From Lentimicrobiaceae bacterium (GTDB taxonomy: Bacteria > Bacteroidota > Bacteroidia > Bacteroidales > WCHB1-69): DNA of 12,664 nucleotides. A program made the translations under genes and the position numbers. Position 1 is the first letter of the stretch. Every line of letters starts with the position of its first letter. Below are positions 1 through 5,963 of this stretch, in pieces. Location: contig WQWP01000065.1 in assembly GCA_009787485.1 (NCBI GenBank), positions 1 to 12,664 of the forward strand. Reading direction: 5' to 3'. The notes below the pieces were generated by a model. It was given only the letters and a program-made list of their open reading frames with translations, was not told the origin of the DNA and made no database searches.

Positions 1-1113
1 GTTGATAGCGATTTCTGATAACAATTTAACGGTAATAGTTAAGTTGTCACCGGGCATTACCATTTCTACACCTGCGGGAAGGAAAACTTCTCCTGTAACG
101 TCAGTGGTACGGAAATAGAATTGCGGACGGTATTTGGTGTGGAATGGCGTGTGACGTCCACCTTCTTCTTTTTTCAAGATATACACCTCAGCTTCAAACT
201 CTTTGTGCGGTTTAATAGAGCCCGGTTTCGCGATCACCATACCACGACGGATTTCATCTTTATCAATACCGCGAAGCAATAGACCTACGTTGTCGCCGGC
301 TTCCCCTCTGTCCAAAATTTTGCGGAACATTTCAACTCCGGTTACTACAGATTTTAGTTTTTCTGCGCCCATACCGATAATATCCACAGGGTCTCCTGAG
401 TTGATAACGCCGGTTTCAATTCTTCCGGTAGCCACAGTACCACGACCGGTAATTGAGAATACGTCTTCCACAGGCATTAAGAATTCTTTGTCAACGGCAC
501 GTACCGGAAGCGGAATGAAGGTGTCAACCGCATCCATAAGTTCCATAATTTTGTCCATCCACTGGGGCTCCATATTCAATCCACCTAATGCAGATCCTTG
601 AATTACAGGAGTATTGTCGCCATCAAATCCGTAGAATGACAAAAGATCACGGATTTCCATTTCAACAAGTTCTAATAGTTCGGGGTCATCCACCAAGTCA
701 ACTTTGTTCATAAACACCACCAATTTCGGAACGCCTACCTGACGCGCCAAAAGGATGTGTTCTCTTGTTTGCGGCATAGGGCCATCGGTTGCAGCTACCA
801 CGATGATAGCGCCGTCCATTTGCGCAGCTCCGGTTACCATGTTCTTGATGTAGTCGGCGTGGCCGGGGCAATCCACGTGTGCATAGTGACGACTTGCCGT
901 TTGATACTCAACGTGAGATGTGTTAATAGTAATACCACGTTCTTTTTCTTCCGGCGCATTGTCAATAGATGCGAAGTCTCTTTTTTCTGATAGACCTTTT
1001 TCAGCTAATACCATTGTTATAGCAGCTGTTAAGGTTGTTTTACCGTGGTCAATGTGACCAATCGTACCCACATTTACGTGGGGTTTGGTGCGTTCAAATT
1101 TTTCTTTTGCCAT
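1..1113 (-). CDS. tuf: Elongation factor Tu (3' end missing)
   Basis: This GTPase delivers aminoacyl-tRNA to the ribosomal A site in the cytoplasm. Translating the minus strand from the ATG at 1113-1111 gives 371 codons without a stop. The family is about 395 residues, so roughly 25 C-terminal residues lie beyond the window edge. The G-domain motifs are intact: GHIDHGKTT at residues 19-27 (P-loop), RGITI at 59-63 (switch I), DCPGHADY at 81-88 with the catalytic histidine, and NKVD at 136-139. Domain 2 and most of domain 3 follow, for example TGRGTVATGRIE and the GGRHTPF segment. No Shine-Dalgarno precedes the ATG; the upstream bases are A/T-rich, as is usual in Bacteroidota. tRNA-Thr lies 64 nt upstream on the same strand and is probably co-transcribed. 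Identification is essentially certain. Confidence 0.98.
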   Translation of the reverse strand, partial: MAKEKFERTKPHVNVGTIGHIDHGKTTLTAAITMVLAEKGLSEKRDFASIDNAPEEKERGITINTSHVEYQTASRHYAHVDCPGHADYIKNMVTGAAQMDGAIIVVAATDGPMPQTREHILLARQVGVPKLVVFMNKVDLVDDPELLELVEMEIRDLLSFYGFDGDNTPVIQGSALGGLNMEPQWMDKIMELMDAVDTFIPLPVRAVDKEFLMPVEDVFSITGRGTVATGRIETGVINSGDPVDIIGMGAEKLKSVVTGVEMFRKILDRGEAGDNVGLLLRGIDKDEIRRGMVIAKPGSIKPHKEFEAEVYILKKEEGGRHTPFHTKYRPQFYFRTTDVTGEVFLPAGVEMVMPGDNLTITVKLLSEIAIN

Positions 1114-1177
1114 TTTTTTATCAATTAAAAGGTTATTAAAATATTCTATTGTTACATAGAGGGTTGGTGTCCTTTTG

Positions 1178-1249
<72 letters not shown>

Positions 1250-1278
1250 TTATGAGCCCAAGTTTTATTTTGGGGGTG

Positions 1279-1286
1279 CAAAAATA
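1279..1286 (-). promoter_or_regulatory. Bacteroidota -7 box for tRNA-Thr/tuf
   Basis: The minus strand reads TATTTTTG, an exact match to the Bacteroidota primary sigma-factor consensus TAnnTTTG, followed by C as is common. It lies 29 nt upstream of the mature tRNA 5' end and would start transcription near 1272. No convincing -33 TTTG is visible. Its position suggests that tRNA-Thr and tuf form one transcript, separate from manC. Confidence 0.65.
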
Positions 1287-1322
1287 TATTTTTTTCTGAT
1301 ATGGGTTAAGGAATGAGAAAAA

Positions 1323-2414
1323 TTAACTGTATTTCTCCCCCCAGTCAAGTTTTACATCATTAGCATACTGCCGAATTTGTTGCTCTTCAGAACGTTTACA
1401 AATCAAAAGCACATCATCGGTGTCAACTACAATGAAATCTTCCAAGCCTTGCAAAACGGTAATTTTATAAGGTTTTACATTTACAATACATCCTTGTGTA
1501 TCGTAAGTTTTAACGCGCCTGCCAACAATAGAGTTTTGGTTGTCGTCTTTGGGGTTAATGTCGTAAAGTGCGCCCCACGTGCCCAAATCCGACCAGCCGA
1601 ACTCGGCGGCATACACGTGTACATTTTGCGCTTTTTCCATAATGCCGTAATCGACAGAAATACTTCGGCACATTTCATAAATTCTTTTAATGAATGCGGC
1701 CTCGTCAGGTGTATTATAAAGCCCGTCTCCCTGTTTAAATAAGGAATCCACTTCGGGTAAAAACTTTTGAAAAGCTTTATCTACTGTTTTCAGCGACCAC
1801 ATGAAAATTCCGGCATTCCAAAGAAAATCGCCGCTTTCAATAAATTGTTGCGCCATTTCCAACTGTGGTTTTTCCGTAAACGTTTTTACTTCGTAAATCG
1901 CTTTGTTTTTTTCATAAACTTTGTCTTCATTATATTGAATGTATCCATATCCGGTATTCGGAAAAGAGGGACGGATGCCGATGGTGAGCAACCAGGGGTT
2001 TTGTTCTACGGTTTCCAATCCATTGCGGATCACATCTACAAAAACATCTTCTTTAAGAATAATATGGTCGGAGGGCGCTACTACGATAACGGCATCGGGG
2101 TTTTTGGCTTTGATTTTGTAATTTGCGTAGGCAATACAAGGGGCGGTATTGCGCCTTGCCGGCTCCAGCACAATCTGGTCATCTTTCATATCGGGCAATT
2201 GTTCTTTCACCAATTTCTTGTACATAGCATTGGTTACCACGTAAATATTTTCTTTGGGACAAATTTTAATGAACCTGTCGTATGTTTTTTGAATGAGTGT
2301 GCGTCCATCGCCCAGAATATCAATAAATTGCTTTGGAGTTTCTGTTCTGCTCATAGGCCAGAAGCGTACGCCAATTCCGCCGGCCATAATTACGCAATAG
2401 TAGTTTTTGTTCAT
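1323..2414 (-). CDS. manC: Mannose-1-phosphate guanylyltransferase
   Basis: This cytoplasmic enzyme makes GDP-mannose from mannose 1-phosphate and GTP, the donor for mannose, fucose and rhamnose units of surface glycans. The N-terminus carries the nucleotidyltransferase signature AGGIGVRFWPMSR (residues 11-23) followed by PKQF (27-30), whose lysine contacts the substrate. Further family motifs are EPARRNTAPCIA (84-95), the metal-binding PSDH (114-117), TGYGYI (154-159), FTEKP (179-183), FLWNAGIFMW (197-206), SVDYGIMEK (253-261) and GWSDLGTW (273-280). At 363 residues it is the short form, lacking the C-terminal phosphomannose isomerase domain of bifunctional ManC/AlgA proteins. It starts at the ATG at 2414-2412 and ends in TAA. 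The 153-nt gap upstream, toward the kinase gene, contains an inverted-repeat element and no clear TAnnTTTG box, so how it is transcribed is unclear. Confidence 0.95.
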   Translation of the reverse strand: MNKNYYCVIMAGGIGVRFWPMSRTETPKQFIDILGDGRTLIQKTYDRFIKICPKENIYVVTNAMYKKLVKEQLPDMKDDQIVLEPARRNTAPCIAYANYKIKAKNPDAVIVVAPSDHIILKEDVFVDVIRNGLETVEQNPWLLTIGIRPSFPNTGYGYIQYNEDKVYEKNKAIYEVKTFTEKPQLEMAQQFIESGDFLWNAGIFMWSLKTVDKAFQKFLPEVDSLFKQGDGLYNTPDEAAFIKRIYEMCRSISVDYGIMEKAQNVHVYAAEFGWSDLGTWGALYDINPKDDNQNSIVGRRVKTYDTQGCIVNVKPYKITVLQGLEDFIVVDTDDVLLICKRSEEQQIRQYANDVKLDWGEKYS

Positions 2415-2478
2415 GAATTTTATTTTAGAGTGTAAAACGGTTTTTCTTTGGAATTAGTATAAAAAGAGCAAGGTAATT

Positions 2479-2564
2479 TCTCTGTGAAACTCTGTGTTCT
2501 TTGCGTCTCTGTGCTGAGTGTTTTTTCAGCACAGAGACACAGAGTTCACAAAGAGGCACAGAGA
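2479..2564. repeat. Imperfect palindromic element built from CTCTGTG motifs
   Basis: An inverted repeat fills most of the space between the kinase gene and manC. The core is a perfect 13-bp stem, GTCTCTGTGCTGA (2505-2517) pairing with 2526-2538, around an 8-nt T-rich loop. Both outer arms repeat the words CTCTGTG and CTTTG in slightly different order, ending at TCTCTGTG (2479-2486) and CACAGAGA (2557-2564). On the coding strand of the flanking genes no T-run follows, so it does not look like an ordinary intrinsic terminator. It resembles REP-like dispersed intergenic elements; that reading is inferred from memory of similar sequences, not from a search. Confidence 0.75.
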
Positions 2565-2567
2565 AGT

Positions 2568-3200
2568 TTATAGGATTATCCGATGTACCCCTTTTTCATA
2601 TTCCTGCTGTAGCAAATTTTTAATCTTATCATAATCATCAACACAATTCACAAAATCAAGCACCCCCGATTCCACAATCAGAATAGGAAATTGCGCGCGC
2701 TGTTTGAAGAAAGTCAAATAATTTTCCTGAATAGATTCCAAATATTCCGCTTGAATTTCCTGCTCATATTCCCTTCCTCTTTTGGCAATATTCTTCAATA
2801 GATTTTCCGGCGTGTTGTAAAGATAAATAAGGATGTCGGGTTTGGGCAAAAAATCGGCGATAATGTCATAAACCTTTAAAAAAAGGTTGTATTCATCCTG
2901 CTGCAGATTGTTTTTTGCAAAGATGGCGCATTTATCAATAAAATAATCGGCAATTACGAGGTCGGTAAATAGATCTCGTTTTGAGAGCAGGTTTTTTAAC
3001 TGCTGGTATCTATCGGTTAAAAACGTCATTTCCAAAGGAAACGCGTAATGCGTGGGGTCTTTATAAAATTTAGCCAAAAATGGATTGTCTGCGAAACGTT
3101 CCAAGATCAATTCCGCATTAAAATCTGCTGCCAACATTTCGGCTAATGAGGTTTTTCCGGCGCCGATGCAGCCTTCGATGGAGATGTAGTTGTAGGTCAT
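2568..3200 (-). CDS. Deoxynucleoside kinase
   Basis: This protein belongs to the dNK/dGK/dCK family, which phosphorylates deoxynucleosides with ATP in salvage of DNA precursors; substrate preference cannot be read from sequence alone. The P-loop is GCIGAGKTS (residues 10-18). LERF (33-36) supplies the likely catalytic glutamate, NPFLAKFY (39-46) and FLTDRYQQL (60-68) are family motifs, and ADYFIDKCAIFA (84-95) occupies the place of the usual DRS motif. RGREYE (141-146) is the arginine-rich LID. At 210 residues it has the usual bacterial length. The ATG at 3200-3198 directly abuts a run of 7-bp repeats, so its leader consists of repeat sequence and has no Shine-Dalgarno. It may be read from the upstream barrel/rluD transcript. 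Confidence 0.88.
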   Translation of the reverse strand: MTYNYISIEGCIGAGKTSLAEMLAADFNAELILERFADNPFLAKFYKDPTHYAFPLEMTFLTDRYQQLKNLLSKRDLFTDLVIADYFIDKCAIFAKNNLQQDEYNLFLKVYDIIADFLPKPDILIYLYNTPENLLKNIAKRGREYEQEIQAEYLESIQENYLTFFKQRAQFPILIVESGVLDFVNCVDDYDKIKNLLQQEYEKGVHRIIL

Positions 3201-3255
3201 TAGTGGTTAGTGATTAGTGGTTAGTGATTAGTGGTTAGTGATTAGTGATTAGTGG
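3200..3255. repeat. Eight tandem copies of TTAGTG(G/A)
   Basis: Eight contiguous copies of the heptamer TTAGTGG or TTAGTGA occupy exactly 56 bp. The order is G, A, G, A, G, A, A, G, so most of it is a 14-bp repeat of the two variants. On the minus strand this is the 5' leader of the deoxynucleoside kinase, and the first repeat base is the complement of the A in its ATG. Slippage would change leader length without touching the reading frame. Confidence 0.93.
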
Positions 3256-3270
3256 TTTAAATTTTTCATT

Positions 3271-3292
3271 GCCGTTGACTTTAGTCAACGGC
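3271..3292. repeat. Perfect 9-bp palindrome with a stop codon in its loop
   Basis: GCCGTTGAC (3271-3279) and GTCAACGGC (3284-3292) form a perfect 9-bp stem with the 4-nt loop TTTA. On the minus strand the loop contains the TAA stop of the barrel gene, and the upstream arm encodes its last residues, Ala-Val-Asp. Bases after the hairpin on the minus strand are A-rich, so termination of the barrel transcript by this hairpin is not obvious. On the plus strand a T8 run follows 9 nt later, but no plus-strand gene ends here. It could be a mobile palindrome or a processing or stability hairpin. Confidence 0.8.
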
Positions 3293-3955
3293 TCCCTTAG
3301 TTTTTTTTGCTCTGTTTTTCTCCAATTTATAGCCCAACTCCAATCCCAAAATCCAATAAGAGCCGCGACTGGCCCAAAAGCCTCTGTGATAGCTTGTATT
3401 ACCATTACTATAATTACGAGTTGTCAAAATCGAACTTTCCCAAACCTGAAATAAGCCGGAATGATAAGATGCAAACAGGCTAATTCCCATATTAAATTTA
3501 GTGAAATACTGCATAGATAGTTTGTTGGAAAGCAAGATATTAAATCGCTGCTTCAACGCATTTTCAGTAGTTATATAAACATCTCTATCCTCATAAGCCT
3601 TACTATTGCTCTTACTTTGAGGATTGAAATAAAAATCGAATTTTAACCCTGTATAAGCATTCAAAAAGAAACGGTTGGCAAGTTTTATCTTGTATCCCAA
3701 ATGTACCGGCAAACTAAAAGCGTGATATGCAGGTTTCAATACGTCTTTAGATTTTCTGTCAAATAGTGGAACAAAATAATTATCAATATTATAGAACAAA
3801 TACTGATAGTACATTATACCGGTTTCCAGTTCTAAATTATTTTTAAAAATAGTTGAAAACGTGAAAGTAGGGCATGCACTGGCAATAGTAGCAAAGCGGC
3901 TACCATAATATATGCTTGTTAGAATGCCTGAGCTGATTCCAAAATAAAAATCTTG
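3281..3955 (-). repeat. Second copy of the duplicated barrel domain
   Basis: This stretch encodes residues 270-493 of the barrel protein, homologous to residues 30-269 encoded at 3956-4675. DNA similarity is still visible, for example around 3932-3955 against 4648-4675, where the codons for GISSG and QDFYF are nearly identical. Elsewhere the copies have diverged and differ in loop length, so the duplication is not recent. Confidence 0.85.
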
Positions 3956-4762
3956 AACACCTCTATAGTTAGATTTTTTCTCTTTGTTTCTTTCTAACTT
4001 ATACCCCAACTCCAACCCAAAATTCCAAAACGATCCATCGCTCTTAAGTGTACTTTGAAACATTTTTTCTTCACCGTAAGTACCGGAAATATCAGTATGA
4101 TAATAACCAAAATCTTCATAACTATCCCAAACATTGAGTAAACCGGAATGATATGCCGCATATATTCCAATACCCATGTTAAATTTTGTGAAATATTGCA
4201 AGGATACCCGATTGGAAAACATGAGGTTAAACCGGTTCTTTATAGAAGCGATTGATGTGGCGTAGGAAACATTACTTCCAATTCCCCAACCATAACTACC
4301 TTTTCTTTTTGTAAGTTCGCTAAAATAAAAATCAAAATTCAATCCTGAATAGATATTGGCATAAAGGCGCGGGGCAAGTTTAAACTTATAGCCGAGATGC
4401 ACCGGCACACTAAAGGCAAAATAAGCGGTATTCCTGTATGTGGTTTGAAGGATTCGCTCTCCCCACATTTCGTCTCCGCTGGCACGTATTTTGTAGGGAT
4501 AAGGATAAAACATGACACCCGTTGCCAACTCCAGATTATTTTTGAAGATGGTCGAGAATATTAAATTTGCGGAAGGCCGAGACGCATCTATCAGATCTTG
4601 AAAATGTTTTTTGTCATCTGTTTTGAAATATACGCTTTTCACCATGCCGGAGCTGATTCCAAAGTAAAAATCTTGGGAATGAACCGAGTTGGTGATAAAA
4701 AGGAAGAGGGTGGAAATCAGAAATATTTTTTTCATAATCAAAAATTTAATTGCAGTTTTCAT
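3281..4762 (-). CDS. Exported protein with two tandem outer-membrane beta-barrel-like domains
   Basis: I do not recognise a named gene. The protein has 493 residues. It starts with a signal peptide: MKKIFLISTLFLFITNSVHS at residues 10-29 is an ideal type I signal, with mature Gln30. The rest is two copies of one domain, residues 30-269 and 270-493, period 240. Both begin QDFYFGISSG and share FSTIFKNNLEL, VHLGYK, YFTKFNMGI and GLELGYKLE. Alternating aromatic and polar residues suggest beta-strands of a small outer-membrane barrel like those in OMP_b-brl families, so each copy could form its own barrel. The second copy lacks a signal peptide, as expected for a duplication downstream of the cleavage site. 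The ATG at 4762 overlaps the rluD stop as ATGA; the Met at 4735 fits the signal peptide better, so the start is uncertain. Substrate and role are unknown. Confidence 0.8.
   Translation of the reverse strand: MKTAIKFLIMKKIFLISTLFLFITNSVHSQDFYFGISSGMVKSVYFKTDDKKHFQDLIDASRPSANLIFSTIFKNNLELATGVMFYPYPYKIRASGDEMWGERILQTTYRNTAYFAFSVPVHLGYKFKLAPRLYANIYSGLNFDFYFSELTKRKGSYGWGIGSNVSYATSIASIKNRFNLMFSNRVSLQYFTKFNMGIGIYAAYHSGLLNVWDSYEDFGYYHTDISGTYGEEKMFQSTLKSDGSFWNFGLELGYKLERNKEKKSNYRGVQDFYFGISSGILTSIYYGSRFATIASACPTFTFSTIFKNNLELETGIMYYQYLFYNIDNYFVPLFDRKSKDVLKPAYHAFSLPVHLGYKIKLANRFFLNAYTGLKFDFYFNPQSKSNSKAYEDRDVYITTENALKQRFNILLSNKLSMQYFTKFNMGISLFASYHSGLFQVWESSILTTRNYSNGNTSYHRGFWASRGSYWILGLELGYKLEKNRAKKTKGAVD
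3956..4675 (-). repeat. First copy of the duplicated barrel domain
   Basis: This stretch encodes residues 30-269, the first barrel-like unit immediately after the predicted signal-peptide cleavage site. It ends in a basic linker, KLERNKEKKSNYRGV, before the second unit; the second unit ends in a similar basic tail, KLEKNRAKKTKGAVD. The two tails match, so the repeat unit is a whole mature protein and the linker is the former C-terminus of the first copy. Confidence 0.85.
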
Positions 4763-5793
4763 TCCTCAAACAACAACTCCTTATGCCTCGCATAATTCCT
4801 CCATTTCTCTAACACCGCCGTGAAATCCGCCGGCAGTTCCGAATCGAAAAACATAGTCTCTCCGGTGGTAGGGTGCGTTAATCCTAACTGTTTGGCATGC
4901 AGCGCTTGCCTGGGCATAAGCTCAAAGCAGTTTTTTACAAATTGCTTGTACTTTGTAAAAGTAGTGCCTTTGATGATTTGGTCGCCGCCATACACTTCGT
5001 CGCTGAAGAGCGGGTGGCCGGTAGAGGCGAGGTGTACGCGGATTTGGTGCGTTCGTCCTGTTTCCAATTGGCATTCGATGAGGGTAACGTAGCCAAAACG
5101 CTCCAGCACTTTCCAATGGGTTACGGCGTGTTTTCCGTACTCGCTGTCGTCGGGGAAGGTAGTCATGATGAGCCGGTCTTTTAAATTGCGCCCTACTTTG
5201 GCAATGATGGTGCCTTGCTCTTCGTTGAAATCGCCCCACACCAGCGCCCAATAGCGCCGCTCAATCGTGTGGTCGTAAAATTCTCTCGCGATTTTCATTT
5301 GCGCCTCTTCGTTTTTGGCAACCACCATAATGCCGGACGTGTTTTTATCAATACGATGCACCAACAGCGGACGTACCGGCTCGCCATCTTTCGTGGTTTG
5401 ACCTTGAAAACGGTAAGTAAGCGCATTGACCAGCGTTCCCGTATAGTTGCCATACGCGGGGTGCACGACCAAACCGGCAGGCTTATTCACGATGATAAAA
5501 TCTTCATCTTCATAAGGGATTTCCAAAGGAATATCTTCCGCAATAATCTCTATATCTCTGGGCGGATTCGGCATCAAAATAACGATTTCATCCCCCGGTT
5601 TTACCCTGTAGTTTTGTTTTTCCGGATTGCCGTTTACCAAAATGCATCCGGCTTTCGCCGCATACTGTATTTTGCTTCGCGATGTGTTTTGGATAAGATT
5701 GAGCAGATACTTGTCTATGCGCATCAATTCTTGTCCGCGATCTACTGTAAACTTGTGGTGTTCGTATAATTCGTCTTTTTCTTCGGGTTGCAT
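4759..5793 (-). CDS. rluD: RluA-family 23S rRNA pseudouridine synthase, RluD-type
   Basis: This enzyme isomerises uridines to pseudouridine in 23S rRNA; RluD acts on helix 69 (E. coli U1911, U1915 and U1917). The order of domains is an S4 RNA-binding domain at about residues 24-70 (RIDKYLLNLI, then AGCILVNGNP and VKPGDEI), followed by the synthase domain. That domain carries VNKPAGLVVHP (102-112), the catalytic motif VHRIDKNTSG (145-154; Asp149 is the nucleophile) and GRTHQIRVHL (246-255). Length 344 and the S4 domain favour RluD over RluA; RluC-type specificity cannot be fully excluded. The start is the ATG at 5793-5791, and its TGA overlaps the ATG of the downstream barrel gene by 4 nt, so the two are likely co-transcribed. 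A divergent 170-nt gap separates it from the AAA_14 gene. Confidence 0.92.
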   Translation of the reverse strand: MQPEEKDELYEHHKFTVDRGQELMRIDKYLLNLIQNTSRSKIQYAAKAGCILVNGNPEKQNYRVKPGDEIVILMPNPPRDIEIIAEDIPLEIPYEDEDFIIVNKPAGLVVHPAYGNYTGTLVNALTYRFQGQTTKDGEPVRPLLVHRIDKNTSGIMVVAKNEEAQMKIAREFYDHTIERRYWALVWGDFNEEQGTIIAKVGRNLKDRLIMTTFPDDSEYGKHAVTHWKVLERFGYVTLIECQLETGRTHQIRVHLASTGHPLFSDEVYGGDQIIKGTTFTKYKQFVKNCFELMPRQALHAKQLGLTHPTTGETMFFDSELPADFTAVLEKWRNYARHKELLFEE

Positions 5794-5813
5794 AAAGAGT
5801 TTTTTTATGTGGG

Positions 5814-5821
5814 CAAATATC
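5814..5821 (-). promoter_or_regulatory. Possible -7 box for rluD
   Basis: The minus strand reads GATATTTG, one mismatch from TAnnTTTG, followed by CCC. It lies 20 nt upstream of the rluD ATG, the spacing seen for other promoters here. No -33 element is visible. This is a weak call. Confidence 0.35.
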
Positions 5822-5893
5822 TATTTTTTATTTTATGTACGATTTATATGTATGGTAATTCATGAAGCGCATTCGAAAGCACTTCAACCTCTA

Positions 5894-5933
5894 TTTGAAA
5901 TAGAAATTAAAGCTTGAATGCTTCTATTTCAAA
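5894..5933. repeat. Perfect 12-bp inverted repeat upstream of the AAA_14 gene
   Basis: TTTGAAATAGAA (5894-5905) is exactly repeated in inverted orientation as TTCTATTTCAAA (5922-5933), with a 16-nt spacer that includes AAGCTT. A second, imperfect inverted pair overlaps it: GAAGC-ATTC-AAGC words near 5863-5880 against GCTTGAATGCTTC at 5912-5924. The right arm ends 8 bp before the -7 box at 5942, so the element covers the expected -33 region. It could be an operator for a dimeric regulator. Confidence 0.7.
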
Positions 5934-5941
5934 AAGAAGTT

Positions 5942-5949
5942 TATTTTTG
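5942..5949 (+). promoter_or_regulatory. Bacteroidota -7 box for the AAA_14 gene
   Basis: TATTTTTG matches TAnnTTTG exactly and is followed by C. Transcription would start around 5955-5957, only about 8 nt before the ATG at 5964, so the mRNA would be almost leaderless. The -33 region lies inside the 12-bp inverted repeat and contains no clear TTTG at the usual spacing. Confidence 0.6.
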
Positions 5950-5963
5950 CAGAAATTTTTTTT

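Noticed and set aside
1250..1322. A further tRNA in the gap upstream of tRNA-Thr
   Set aside because: The sequence is short and AT-rich with no cloverleaf; it holds only a promoter box.
2505..2538. An intrinsic terminator for the deoxynucleoside kinase gene
   Set aside because: The stem is good, but on the kinase's strand it is followed by GCAAAGAACAC rather than a T-run.
3200..3255. A CRISPR-like array
   Set aside because: The units are contiguous 7-mers with no spacers, so this is a simple tandem repeat.
5794..5963. A small antitoxin or partner gene upstream of the AAA_14 ATPase
   Set aside because: No frame in this 170-bp gap has a plausible start and coding character; the symmetry present is better read as regulatory.
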